From: G963662655 sp963665015
GTDB lineage: Bacteria > Cloacimonadota > Cloacimonadia > Cloacimonadales > JAIOQZ01
Reading direction: 5' to 3'
Assembly: GCA_963665015.2 (NCBI GenBank)
Contig: CAXXSY010000003.1
Coordinates: 1,116,001-1,180,000 of the forward strand
DNA length: 64,000 nucleotides
Below, one piece after another: positions 15,115-24,700 of this stretch. The translations under genes were made by a program, and so were the position numbers. The notes under the pieces are model-generated. The model was not told the origin of the DNA, ran no database searches, and worked only from the letters and a program-made list of their open reading frames with translations. The stretch's first letter is position 1. Every line of letters starts with the position of its first letter.

Positions 15115-15669
15115 TTATCTCGCCATGTATTCGTAGATACTTCTTGCGATGTATCTTCCGAACATCGCCAGCATTCCGCGGTAGTCGCCGACGTTCGTTT
15201 TTGTGATTTCCATTGGTGAAACCAGTTGCCATACTTTCTTGCCGGTCTTCGTATCGTACATTTCCGCCGACTCCATGTAAACATAGTCTGCACGGAATGT
15301 CATCGGAGCCGCGTCGAGGAACTCGCCCAGCGTGACGACAAGGTAGTAATCTGCACCCAGCTTTTCCGCTTCGGCTTTTGCCTCGTTCATATCCGGCTTC
15401 TCGGTATTGTTGAAGGCTTCATTGGTAGTCTCGATAATCTCGAAAGGCATGTTCATGAAAGCCATCTTGATATTTACGGCAAGCATGCTTCCGCTGCCGG
15501 CTCCGGCTTCGTGTGCCTGGCCTCTCTGAACCACATCCCGCGGCGGTAACAATAAGATTTTGCCGGGGTGATAGGGTTGAACATAGGCGCGAGTCGATTT
15601 ACATCCGCTAAACAGAATAAGAAATGCTATTGATAAGACGAAAAGAGAGACGAGTTTATAATTTTTCAT
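15115..15669 (-). CDS. Lipoprotein of unknown function
   Basis: 184 residues; a GGAGG site supports the start at 15669. The signal peptide ends in the lipobox LFSGCKS, so the mature protein is an anchored lipoprotein beginning at Cys23. The body contains KILLLPPRDVVQRG, a helix rich in Ala/Glu (MNEAKAEAEKLGADYYLVV) and a final segment AMFGRYIARSIYEYMAR. The pattern 'AxxxGADYYLVVTLGEF' resembles lipoproteins that look like curli-assembly CsgG-type or DUF4823-type proteins, but this is not certain. A monocistronic unit with its own terminator. Confidence 0.8.
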   Translation of the reverse strand: MKNYKLVSLFVLSIAFLILFSGCKSTRAYVQPYHPGKILLLPPRDVVQRGQAHEAGAGSGSMLAVNIKMAFMNMPFEIIETTNEAFNNTEKPDMNEAKAEAEKLGADYYLVVTLGEFLDAAPMTFRADYVYMESAEMYDTKTGKKVWQLVSPMEITKTNVGDYRGMLAMFGRYIARSIYEYMAR

Positions 15670-15794
15670 CAGTACCTCCTGACCCCCCATAAGATTTTCG
15701 TTTCAACCCGTCAAGACTATTCAGGATTTTTCCATTGACGGAGGATTGCCAAGTCGTTAATCTCGTTAGTAAGAATCATCAAGGAGGCATTGCC

Positions 15795-16223
15795 ATGAGA
15801 AGGCTACATCTTAGTGACAGAGACAAGAAGATCGCCGGCGTCTGCGGCGGGATGGGCGAATCGCTCGGGATCGGTTCGGATATCGTTCGGATCGCGTTCG
15901 TGCTGGCGACGGTATTCGGCGGAGTCGGAATAGTCGTCTATATCGCGCTGATGTTGATTCTGCCGAAGGAAGGCGATCCACAGATCATCGACGTGGAACC
16001 GATTCCGGATAGCGAGGCGGACGAACCGGAGAAAGAACGGCTCTACCGCAGTTCGCGGGACAGGATCGCCGCGGGTGTGTGCGGCGGTGTGGCGGAATAT
16101 ACCGGTTGGGACGTGAGTCTGATCCGGCTCGGTTTTATCCTGCTGACGTTGATGTCGGGTCTGGGTTTGGTACTTTACCTGATCATGTGGTTGGTGATGC
16201 CGCTGCGGGAAGATGCCGCGTAG
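15795..16223 (+). CDS. Tandem PspC-domain membrane protein
   Basis: 142 residues. The start at 15795 follows AAGGAGG. Two PspC-type domains lie in a row: residues ~6-60 (DRDKKIAGVCGGMGESLGI, then VYIALMLILP) and ~85-140 (SSRDRIAAGVCGGVAEYTGW, then LYLIMWLVMP). PspC domains are found in phage-shock and cell-envelope stress proteins of the inner membrane; here no other psp gene is adjacent. It overlaps the Nudix gene by 11 bases, which suggests cotranscription. Confidence 0.9.
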   Translation: MRRLHLSDRDKKIAGVCGGMGESLGIGSDIVRIAFVLATVFGGVGIVVYIALMLILPKEGDPQIIDVEPIPDSEADEPEKERLYRSSRDRIAAGVCGGVAEYTGWDVSLIRLGFILLTLMSGLGLVLYLIMWLVMPLREDAA

Positions 16224-16704
16224 AGCGATCCTCGCCACACTGTGCTACGTCATGGACGGACAGCGCACGCTGATGCTGTTCCGCAACCGCAAGAAGAACG
16301 ACATCCACAAGCAGAAGTGGAACGGTCTCGGCGGCAAATTCGAAGCGGGGGAGACACCGGAGCAGTGCGCGATCCGCGAGGTCTTCGAGGAGTCGGGTCT
16401 GACGGTGACCAATCCCTTCATGCGCGGTGTTCTGACCTTTCCTTTGTTCGACGGCGAAAACGACTGGTACGTGTTTCTCTTCGAGATGCGCGAATTCTCC
16501 GGGGAGCTGATCGATTCTCCGGAGGGCGAGCTCGCGTGGATTCCTGACGACGAGCGGCTGGACCTGAACCTGTGGGAGGGCGACCGTATCTTCCTGAAGT
16601 GGCTCGGCAAGCCCGGATTCCATTCCGGGGTGTTCCGGTATGAGAACGGCGAATTGGAATCGTGGTCCGCTGAGCGATACGGAAGCAATCAGGTCGGGCT
16701 GTAA
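16213..16704 (+). CDS. Nudix hydrolase, MutT/8-oxo-dGTPase-like
   Basis: 163 residues. The Nudix box GGKFEAGETPEQCAIREV followed by FEESGL is complete (GX5EX7REUXEEXGU, residues ~37-59). The preceding KQKWNGLGG and the following WYVFLFEMREFSGEL resemble MTH1/MutT-type enzymes that hydrolyse oxidised purine nucleoside triphosphates, so nucleotide-pool sanitation is likely; the exact substrate is not provable from sequence. It begins within the end of the PspC gene. Confidence 0.9.
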   Translation: MPRRAILATLCYVMDGQRTLMLFRNRKKNDIHKQKWNGLGGKFEAGETPEQCAIREVFEESGLTVTNPFMRGVLTFPLFDGENDWYVFLFEMREFSGELIDSPEGELAWIPDDERLDLNLWEGDRIFLKWLGKPGFHSGVFRYENGELESWSAERYGSNQVGL

Positions 16705-16757
16705 CTCATTGCCCGTGAAATAATTCCGGTTTCAAAACTTTTTCCTTCACAAAATAT

Positions 16758-16785
16758 TTGACATTATGAAATAATGGGGTATCAT
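16758..16785 (+). promoter_or_regulatory. Promoter of the thioredoxin gene
   Basis: TTGACA (16758-16763), a 16-nt spacer, then TATCAT (16780-16785). It lies 26 bases before the start codon, so the leader is short. Confidence 0.55.
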
Positions 16786-16810
16786 ATCAGAAAAATTTGA
16801 GGAGACAACA

Positions 16811-17173
16811 ATGGAACACCTTACACTGGATACATTCAAGGAAAAGGTTTTTGATTTCGAAAACAACAAAGAGTGGAACTATGTCGGCGACAAGCCCGCG
16901 ATCATCGATTTCTACGCGGACTGGTGCGCGCCCTGTAAGATGGTAGCGCCGGTACTGGAAGAACTTTCGACGGAGTATGGCGACGATCTGGCGATATACA
17001 AGATCAATACGGAAGACCAGCAACAGCTTGCGGGTATGTTCGGTATTCAGAGCATTCCATCTTTGCTGTTCATCCCGAAGGACGGGCAGCCGCAGATGGC
17101 GATGGGCGCCTTACCGAAAAAGACGTTCCACGAGATCATCAAGGATGTTCTGAAGCTGGATCCACCTGCATAA
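16811..17173 (+). CDS. trxA: Thioredoxin
   Basis: 120 residues. AIIDFYADWCAPCKMVAPVL holds the redox pair in the form WCAPC rather than the usual WCGPC; the cis-Pro block GIQSIPSLLF and the C-terminal GALPKKTF are typical. The N-terminal ~25 residues (FDFENNKEWNYVGDKP) resemble the longer thioredoxins of Bacteroidetes-type bacteria. No signal peptide, so a cytoplasmic disulfide reductase. A monocistronic unit with its own promoter and a strong terminator. Confidence 0.92.
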   Translation: MEHLTLDTFKEKVFDFENNKEWNYVGDKPAIIDFYADWCAPCKMVAPVLEELSTEYGDDLAIYKINTEDQQQLAGMFGIQSIPSLLFIPKDGQPQMAMGALPKKTFHEIIKDVLKLDPPA

Positions 17174-17203
17174 CATAGAGTCCCTGCATACTGGAAAACG
17201 ATG

Positions 17204-17235
17204 GACGCTGCCGAAAATGGCAGCGTCTTTCGTTT
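17204..17235 (+). terminator. Terminator after thioredoxin
   Basis: GACGCTGCC (17204-17212) pairs perfectly with GGCAGCGTC (17219-17227), followed by TTTCGTTTT. Confidence 0.85.
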
Positions 17236-17332
17236 TATCGGTATTGCGTTGCGGATTGGCAACACGGAAAAGATACATTGACAAATTTCCCTGCCTGATT
17301 TTCGTAACCAAAATTTTGAAAAGAGGTTGATT

Positions 17333-18532
17333 ATGGCGATCAAGATTGCCAATCGAGCGAAAGCGATCAAACCATCTCCCACTCTATCTGTATCCAACAA
17401 GGCCACCGAACTGAAAAGCCAGGGCATCAACGTGATCAATTTCGGCGTGGGAGAGCCGGATTTCGATACGCCCGGCTACATCAAGGAAGCCGGTAAGAAA
17501 GCGATCGACGAAAACTACACCCGCTACACTTCCGCGGCCGGTTTCCCGGACCTGCGCGAAGCGATCTGCCAGAAGCTGAAGAAGGACAATCATCTCGATT
17601 ACAAGCCCTCCGAGATTCTGGTTACCCCGGGTGCAAAGAGCGCGATCATGGAAATCCTGATGACGATCTGCGATCCCAGGGACGAGGTGCTCATTCCCGC
17701 ACCGTACTGGGTAAGCTACATCTCGCAGGTCGAATTGGTCGATGCCTTCCCGATCCTGCTGCCCACCAGCCGGACGACCGGGTTCAAGATCACGCCGGAA
17801 CAGCTTGACGAATCGATCCGTTCACACAGCACGCCCAAGGCGGTGATCATCAATTCGCCCAACAACCCCACCGGAATAGTCTATAATCGCAGCGAGTTGG
17901 AGAAGATCGCCGAGATATGCCTCAAGCACAACATCGTGATCATCTCGGACGAGATTTACGAAAAGCTCATCTACGACGGCGAAGAGCATGTATCCATCGC
18001 CTCGCTTTCGGATGAGGTCAAGGAAAACACCATCGTGATCAACGGCGTCTCCAAGGCGTACGCGATGACCGGTTGGCGACTGGGTTACGCTGCCGCCAGC
18101 GAAGAGATCATCAAACGCGCGGCGAGAATCCAGGGACACATGACCTCCTGCGTGAATTCCGTCGCCCAGCGCGCGGCTCTTGCGGCCATGACCAACGACG
18201 ACGGCTCGATGGAAGAGATGCGCAAGGTCTTCGAGAAGAGGAGAAACTACCTCGTCGAGCGGCTGAACACGATGAAAAACGTTACCTGTGCCATGCCCAG
18301 GGGCGCGTTCTACGCCATGCCCAATGTGTCGTACTACCTTTTCAATAATAAAAAGGGCATTACCAATTCCGTCGAGCTTTGCGAGTACCTGATCGACAAA
18401 TTCCATGTCGCGCTGGTACCCGGTTCGGCATTCGGAGCCGATCGATATGTCCGTTTCTCGTACGCGAACAGTCTGGAGAATATCGAGGAAGGTCTCGATC
18501 GTTTCGAAAAGGGCCTCCTGAGCCTGATTTGA
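17333..18532 (+). CDS. Aspartate/aromatic aminotransferase, class I (PLP)
   Basis: 399 residues from the ATG at 17333, which AGAGG precedes by about 6 bases. Fold-type I aminotransferase signatures: INFGVGEPDFDTP, the AspAT-type NSPNNPTG, SDEIYEKLIYDG, and the Schiff-base Lys in VSKAYAMTGWRLGY. The Iγ-type layout (short chain, closest to thermophile-type AspAT) suggests aspartate aminotransferase activity, linking amino acids and oxaloacetate/2-oxoglutarate. That would feed the oxidoreductase encoded at 34-37 kb (inference). It is followed within 8 bases by a small membrane-protein gene. Confidence 0.92.
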   Translation: MAIKIANRAKAIKPSPTLSVSNKATELKSQGINVINFGVGEPDFDTPGYIKEAGKKAIDENYTRYTSAAGFPDLREAICQKLKKDNHLDYKPSEILVTPGAKSAIMEILMTICDPRDEVLIPAPYWVSYISQVELVDAFPILLPTSRTTGFKITPEQLDESIRSHSTPKAVIINSPNNPTGIVYNRSELEKIAEICLKHNIVIISDEIYEKLIYDGEEHVSIASLSDEVKENTIVINGVSKAYAMTGWRLGYAAASEEIIKRAARIQGHMTSCVNSVAQRAALAAMTNDDGSMEEMRKVFEKRRNYLVERLNTMKNVTCAMPRGAFYAMPNVSYYLFNNKKGITNSVELCEYLIDKFHVALVPGSAFGADRYVRFSYANSLENIEEGLDRFEKGLLSLI

Positions 18533-18539
18533 TCGCGTC

Positions 18540-18743
18540 ATGCAGGAGTTCAAGAACCGGGTATTCGAACGCCACAACAAGCGTAGGCGGAGCCGCACGG
18601 AAGTGTGGGGGAGCTGGATTAAAAAGATTCTGCTCCTGGTTCTGGTTTTGACGCTGTTCAAATACCTGGGTCTCGGCAAAGGACTGCGGACATTCTTCTG
18701 GGGAGAGTCTCCCAAAACCACTACGGAAGTGAGGGAACCATGA
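18540..18743 (+). CDS. Small single-pass membrane protein, 67 aa
   Basis: A basic N-terminus (RVFERHNKRRRSRTEVW), one hydrophobic helix (WIKKILLLVLVLTLFKYL) and a short tail. Starts 8 bases after the aminotransferase, and its stop overlaps the next ATG (ATGA), so it is translated as part of the operon. No family recognised; probably an inner-membrane accessory. Confidence 0.7.
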   Translation: MQEFKNRVFERHNKRRRSRTEVWGSWIKKILLLVLVLTLFKYLGLGKGLRTFFWGESPKTTTEVREP

Positions 18744-19636
18744 ATTTAATGATAATCGGATCGGTAGCGATGGACACCATTCGCACGCCATTCGGGGAAG
18801 TGGAAGATATCCTCGGTGGTTCCACCGTCTATGCATCGATGTCCGCGTCGAATTTCTGTCCGGTGCGAATCGTCGGTGTCGTTGGGAAAGATTTCGAGCA
18901 GGCGCACCTCGATCTGCTTTCCAGTCGCGGGGTCGATACCTGCGGAATAGAGATCGTGGAAGGGGAGACCTTTCGCTGGGCGGGTGCTTATGACGATCTG
19001 AACGTGGCGCAAACGCTCGATACGAGGTTGAATGTCTTCGCCGGATTCGATCCGGTGCTGCCTGAGAGTTTCCGGGACAGCGAAATCGTGCTCCTCGGGA
19101 ACATCCAGCCCGGATTGCAGCTCTCGGTTCTGGATCAGATCGACAGCCCGAAACTTGTCGCGTGCGACACGATGAATTTCTGGATCGAAGGCGCGCGTGA
19201 ACAACTCGAAGAAGTGATCCGCCGCGTCGATATCCTGTTCATCAACGAGGATGAGCTCAAGATGCTGACCGGAATAGGCAACATCTACAAGGCGTCGAAA
19301 AAAGCGCTCGAATACGGACTGAAATACGTCGTGGTCAAGCGTGGCGAATACGGCGCGATGGTCGTGGGCGAAGACCTCCTGTTTTCCATGCCGGTCTATC
19401 CGGTGGAGAAGGTCGTCGATCCGACCGGCGCGGGTGATTCCTTCGCGGGCGGCTTCCTCGGCTATCTGGCGGAGAAGGGCGAATTCACCCCGCGTGACAT
19501 CAAGCAGGCGATGATCTACGGTACTGTATGCGCTTCGCTGAACATTGAGGACTTCAGCATCCGGATTCTCCAGGGATCAACGCGTGACGAGATCGAAGCC
19601 AGGAGAATGGAACTGATAAAAATCATTGCGTTATGA
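18740..19636 (+). CDS. PfkB-family carbohydrate/nucleoside kinase
   Basis: 298 residues. The N-terminal LGGSTVYASMSAS resembles the first PfkB signature (Gly-Gly near residue 32), and the C-terminal VVDPTGAGDSFAGGFLGYLA is the second, with the catalytic Asp in GAGDS and the anion hole GAG. It phosphorylates a sugar or nucleoside with ATP; the substrate class is not evident. It sits downstream of an aminotransferase, with purM beyond a 171-base gap. Confidence 0.88.
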   Translation: MNLMIIGSVAMDTIRTPFGEVEDILGGSTVYASMSASNFCPVRIVGVVGKDFEQAHLDLLSSRGVDTCGIEIVEGETFRWAGAYDDLNVAQTLDTRLNVFAGFDPVLPESFRDSEIVLLGNIQPGLQLSVLDQIDSPKLVACDTMNFWIEGAREQLEEVIRRVDILFINEDELKMLTGIGNIYKASKKALEYGLKYVVVKRGEYGAMVVGEDLLFSMPVYPVEKVVDPTGAGDSFAGGFLGYLAEKGEFTPRDIKQAMIYGTVCASLNIEDFSIRILQGSTRDEIEARRMELIKIIAL

Positions 19637-19807
19637 TCGAATCGGGATATCTTATCTATGAATCAGTGCGTAAACGAAACATAAAATGCCTCTATCCTCC
19701 CTCTGTCATACAACTACCATGTGTCTTCCACATTACGAGTCGTCGGGCTTCATGCGAAGAGAATCGATGATGTCGTATTATGCGGCAGGCGTTACAGGAG
19801 TGCTATA

Positions 19808-20833
19808 ATGGATAAGCTGGATTACCGTAAGGCGGGTGTCGATATCGAGGCCGGCGAAAACGCCGTGAACCGGATCAAGCCCCTCGTGCGCGAAACCTTC
19901 AACAAGAATGTTCTGACCGATATCGGTAGCTTCGGCGGACTCTACTCGATCGATCCTTCCGAGTGGAAAGCGCCGGTTCTGGTCTCCAGCGCGGACGGCG
20001 TCGGCACCAAGCTGATGGTCGCGAATATGGCGAAACGCTACGACACGGTCGGGCAATGCCTGATCAACCACTGCGTAAACGACATCTTCGTTCAGGGCGC
20101 AAAGCCGCTCTTCTTCCTCGACTACATCGGCATCGGTCGCATGGTGCCGGAGATCGCGGAGCAGATCATCCTCGGACTGACCAGAGCCTGCAAGGAAAAC
20201 GGTATGGCACTGATCGGCGGGGAGATGGCGGAGATGCCGGGGATCTACCAGACGGACGACTTCGATCTGGTGGGCACGATCGTGGGGATCGTCGAGAAGG
20301 ATAACCTGATCACCGGCGAGAAAATCACCGCGGGCGACCGCGTGATCGGATTCCCATCAACCGGGCTTCACACCAACGGCTATTCGCTGGCACGCAAGAT
20401 CGTCTTCGAGAAGATGGGCCTCACCATCGACGATCAGATGCCGGGTATGGACGTTACCGTCGCGGACGCGCTGCTGGCGGTGCACCGGTCATACTATCGT
20501 GATTTGAAGAACTGGGCGATGCCGGAGAAGATTCACGGCATGGCGCACATTACAGGCGGCGGAATCCCGGGCAACCTCAAGCGGGTGATACCGGACGGCG
20601 TCGCTGCCGAGATATATACGGAAAACTGGGAGGCTCCGGCGCTGTTCAAGACACTGGGCCGGTATGGTGAAATCGAAAAGGGCGAGATGTTCCGCGCGTT
20701 CAACATGGGCGTCGGGTACATCGTGGTAGCGGATGCGGAGACGTCTGGAAAAATCCTCGCCGCGACCGATGGATTCGACATCGGACAGATCGTTTCAACA
20801 AACGAACCGGAGAAGAAGGTAATTCTGCTATGA
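19808..20833 (+). CDS. purM: Phosphoribosylformylglycinamidine cyclo-ligase
   Basis: 341 residues. AGGAG precedes the ATG at 19808. PurM closes the imidazole ring in step five of purine synthesis using ATP. Typical blocks: LDYRKAGVDIEAG at the start, VSSADGVGTKLMVA, CLINHCVNDIFVQGAKPLFF, MALIGGEMAEMPG, GFPSTGLHTNGYSLAR and HITGGGIPGNLKRV. Full length. The stop overlaps the lipM start as ATGA. Other pur genes are not adjacent. Confidence 0.96.
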   Translation: MDKLDYRKAGVDIEAGENAVNRIKPLVRETFNKNVLTDIGSFGGLYSIDPSEWKAPVLVSSADGVGTKLMVANMAKRYDTVGQCLINHCVNDIFVQGAKPLFFLDYIGIGRMVPEIAEQIILGLTRACKENGMALIGGEMAEMPGIYQTDDFDLVGTIVGIVEKDNLITGEKITAGDRVIGFPSTGLHTNGYSLARKIVFEKMGLTIDDQMPGMDVTVADALLAVHRSYYRDLKNWAMPEKIHGMAHITGGGIPGNLKRVIPDGVAAEIYTENWEAPALFKTLGRYGEIEKGEMFRAFNMGVGYIVVADAETSGKILAATDGFDIGQIVSTNEPEKKVILL

Positions 20834-21657
20834 CCTCGAAATGGAGGATTCTGATCGACGGGAATCACGGTCCCGCGGAGAACATGGCGATCGACGATGC
20901 GATCTTCACGCTCGTCCGTTGCGGTGAATCCGTTCCGACCGTCCGATTCTACGGGTGGGAACCTCCGACACTGTCGATCGGATATCACCAGAAGTGCGAG
21001 AGCGAAGTCGATTTTGTCGAGCTGGAGAAGAGAGGATACGGATTCGTTCGTCGTCCGACCGGTGGGAGAGCTGTACTACACAAGGACGAGGTCACCTATT
21101 CGGTGATCGCGCCCATTGGCGGAGAGCTGAGCGGAAACGTGACGGACATCTATATGCGGATCAGCGAAGCCCTGCGCGACGGTTTGCGGCTTATGGGCGT
21201 CAACGCGGAGCTGGAGCGGGGAAAACTCTCTTCGGACGAGCAACGGAAAGCGGCTAATCCTTGTTTTGCCAGCACTTCGAGATACGAGCTCGCCTGCGAA
21301 GGTAAGAAGATCGTGGGCAGTGCACAGGTACGCAAGGAAGGCGCGTTTCTTCAGCACGGATCGATTCTTCTGCACCACGATCAATCGGAAATGGCGGATT
21401 TACTGCCGGATCTTTCGGACGGGGTTCGAGCCCGTGTAAGAAAGTTTCTCGATAAACACACAATATCGATTGACAAAGCGATTGGATTACGGATTTCTGA
21501 CGAGAAGGCTATTAAAAACCTTGTGGAGGGTTTTCGCGGCAATTGGCGGGAGACCGATTTTTACGAGGTTTCTTCTATGACACCGGAGGAAAGGACGTTA
21601 GCGCTCGATATCGAGAAATCGAAGTACGGAAAAATCGAGTGGAATAGAAGGATATAG
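20830..21657 (+). CDS. lipM: Octanoyl-[carrier] transferase LipM
   Basis: 275 residues. It matches the LipM type of octanoyltransferase: ENMAIDDAIF, VRFYGWEPPTLSIGYHQ, FVRRPTGGRAVLH, then NPCFASTSRYELACEGKK with candidate nucleophile Cys145 and the invariant Lys160, IVGSAQVRKEGAFLQHGS and a C-terminal YGKIEWN. LipM starts lipoate assembly by moving octanoyl groups from acyl carrier protein to a lipoyl domain. A lipoyl-dependent partner is not in the window. Translationally coupled to purM. Confidence 0.9.
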   Translation: MTSKWRILIDGNHGPAENMAIDDAIFTLVRCGESVPTVRFYGWEPPTLSIGYHQKCESEVDFVELEKRGYGFVRRPTGGRAVLHKDEVTYSVIAPIGGELSGNVTDIYMRISEALRDGLRLMGVNAELERGKLSSDEQRKAANPCFASTSRYELACEGKKIVGSAQVRKEGAFLQHGSILLHHDQSEMADLLPDLSDGVRARVRKFLDKHTISIDKAIGLRISDEKAIKNLVEGFRGNWRETDFYEVSSMTPEERTLALDIEKSKYGKIEWNRRI

Positions 21658-21690
21658 CCGTAATCAATAAAGATAGAGTTAAAAAAATAA

Positions 21691-21719
21691 TTGACATTCT
21701 GGTTTCAGCGGAATGTTTT
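21691..21719 (+). promoter_or_regulatory. Candidate promoter of the TonB-dependent receptor cluster
   Basis: TTGACA (21691-21696), 17 nt, then TGTTTT (21714-21719). The -35 is perfect and the -10 poor. It lies 50 bases before the start of a large cluster, and no other promoter is obvious. Confidence 0.4.
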
Positions 21720-21769
21720 TGTCGAATGAAAAAAAAGGATTTGTGAGAAGATAAAAGGGAGGATCTTCG

Positions 21770-24700
21770 ATGCGAAAGGCAATTATCTCACTGCTTGTAA
21801 TGCTTGGTCTCAGTATGTCGCTATTTGCTGGTACGACCGGAACCTTGATGGGGCGGGTTAAAGACCAGGACGGGAAACCGGTACCGTATGCTAGCGTATT
21901 CCTGATGCAGGGTGACGCGAATACTGATCATGGAATGAACACGAACGATAAGGGTGCTTACACGCTTATCAACCTTCCTCCGGGAGAGTACGATGTTGTT
22001 TGCCAAATGGTCGGTTTCCGCCCCCAGAAGATCACGGGTGTCCAGATTCGCGTGGATGAAGTTTCCACGGTGAATTTCCAGATCGAGCGCACCAGCGTTA
22101 AGATCGAGGGTATCGACGTTCGTGAAAGTAAAAAAGAGCTTGTCAGTGCCGATAAAGCTGGTTCCGGCCTGACCATTACCGCAGAATCGATCGAGGGACT
22201 GCCGGTTGACGATATCGACGGTATCGTCGCCATGCAGGCCGGCGCGGTTCAGACCGGTGGCGAGCTGCATATCCGCGGCGGTCGTTCCAACGAACAGACC
22301 TGGTCGGTTGACGGTATGGCGGTTTCGGACCCGGTGGATGGCGGGCGCGCTCTGACAATCGATCTCGACGCGGTCGCCGACATGAAGGTCATGACTGGCG
22401 GTCTTACCGCGGAATACGGTAACGCGCAGTCCGGTGCGGTCAACATCGTGACCCACTCCGGAAGCCCTACCGACTACGACGGAAAGGTTGAATACAGCCG
22501 CAATCCCGATATCAACAACGATATTTTCAAGGCGATGATCGGCGGTCCGATTATCAAGAATAAGTGGACGTGGTTTGCCAATGGTGGCTACGACATTTAC
22601 GATGGCCGTTACAGGAACTACTACAACGACGACCCGAACGACGCCTTCATCTACACTTATAGTGAGACGGCCGAGGACGGATCGGTAAATACTCGCAGCC
22701 GGAATATCCTGAAACACGCCGGAGAGTATCCTAAATACGATCCGTATGAAGACAGGGACTTCTTCGATCGTAACTACGAATCCTACAATTACAACATCAA
22801 GACAATGTTCAAGTTCAGCCCGACCTCCAACTTCACGCTGGCGTATCGTGGCGACCACAGCGAATATCGTCCCTGGAGCTTTGCCTGGCGCTATGCCATG
22901 GAACACTACGTGGAAGTCAAACAATCGCAGCAGCAAGCACTCGCGACCTTCGACCAGACCTTCGCGTCGGCGAGACCTGCGAACCTCAAGCTCAAGCTGG
23001 GCTACTACAGGAAAACATATGAGAAAGGACCCGCCGGTATCAGCGAGTCCGATTACTTCCGCACCGGCGGAGATTACGCCCCCCAATACGCTTACGATGA
23101 TCTGGGCACCCTGATCACATACAATTTGTTCGGCTTCGTTCCCATCGATAACGATAAGGACAATGTTGTTGACGAGTACTGGGATGAAGATCAGCAAGCA
23201 TGGGTTAGAATGTACGACAGCTCCGAATGGGTCTATACCGTACAGGGCGCAACGGATGAAATCACTGTGCCGACTTTCCAGGCACCCGGATCGATGTATT
23301 CCGAGATTTTTAACGACAAGACCGAGAACCTTCAGTTCAGAACCGACTTCGAATACCAATACAACGACATTCACGGCTTCAAGACCGGTCTCGAGATACA
23401 ACAGCACTGGCTGGAAAAGGACCGTGTGTACGAGCCGTGGGCAATTCAATCGGGAAGTTTCACGACCTATCTCAATGACCTGTACGATCAGCATCTTGAG
23501 ACAGCCTCCCTGGATACGACCATCGTCCATACCGACATCGACGGCAACATCACGGAGTGGGTGGAGGTATATGTTAACAGTGATATAGACAGTATCCGCT
23601 ACACGCCGGACGGCGACTCGACCGGTGTCAGATTCTACTCGCCCGCAGCCTATCTCGAAGCGGCGGAAGCTTCCGCCGGTGTCCGCGACGGATACCAGGC
23701 CGAGCCTATGCAGGTCGCGCTCTACCTTCAGGATCAGATGCGCTGGGAAGGTATGCACGTGAACCTCGGACTGCGATACGACATGTGGTATCTGGGCAAG
23801 GATTATAAGGTTCGCAAGGCTGACGGCTCCTATGAGACGAGGGAGTTCGATTCTTCTGATCGAATGCAGCATATGGTCTCGCCTCGACTCGGTGTGACAT
23901 TCCCGATCTCGGAACGCGATGTGTTCCACTTCGTCTATAACTACCAGTACCAGTTGCCGCAGTTCCAGTACATCTTTACAAGTAAAGACCCGAGCGACGC
24001 GGCGGAAAGCGGTGAAACAATCACGATCGGTAATCCCCGTCTCGAACCGCAGGTCACCATCACCTATGAGGCCGGCGTGCAACATCAATTCTCCGAGGAT
24101 TATGTCGTCGAGATTCAGGCCTACTATAAAAACATGTACAACTATGTGAATACGGAGCTGTATTCGAATCCCGATAATCAGGCGGTGAAGTATTATCGTT
24201 ATGTTTCCGTTGACTACGGTACATCTCGCGGTATCGATATCAGCCTGCAGAAGACGCTCTCCGAATTCGTCTCCGGTTCCGTCTCGTACGGATTGGGCTG
24301 GGCGACGGGTAATCACTCGGAAGAAGTGACGCAGGACGAAAATAAGTCCCTGCGCGAGTTCCCGCTCGACTGGGATATCCGCCACAGCTTCAGCATCAAT
24401 ACTCAGTTCCGCCTGGCAAAGGACGAAGAATCCTATATCACGCCGCTGAACATCATCCTGTTCCCGGGCTGGGTGCTGCTCGACAAGCTCGTTCCGCTCT
24501 CGGCGTTCGGCGATTTCAACTACACCCTCGTGTTCAACACGAGCTCCCCTGCGCCCTATACGATGTATGAATCGACCGACAACTCCAGTGTCGATACGTC
24601 CGATCTCGATCCCAACAATGGACGTACCGAATGGAACCACAGCTTCGATGTACGTCTGGCGAAGAAGATCGACCTGAACGACAACGGACTCGGCTTCAAG

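Noticed and set aside
19637..19807. Possible purine riboswitch upstream of purM
   Set aside because: The 171-base leader shows no recognisable purine aptamer core or terminator/antiterminator pair.
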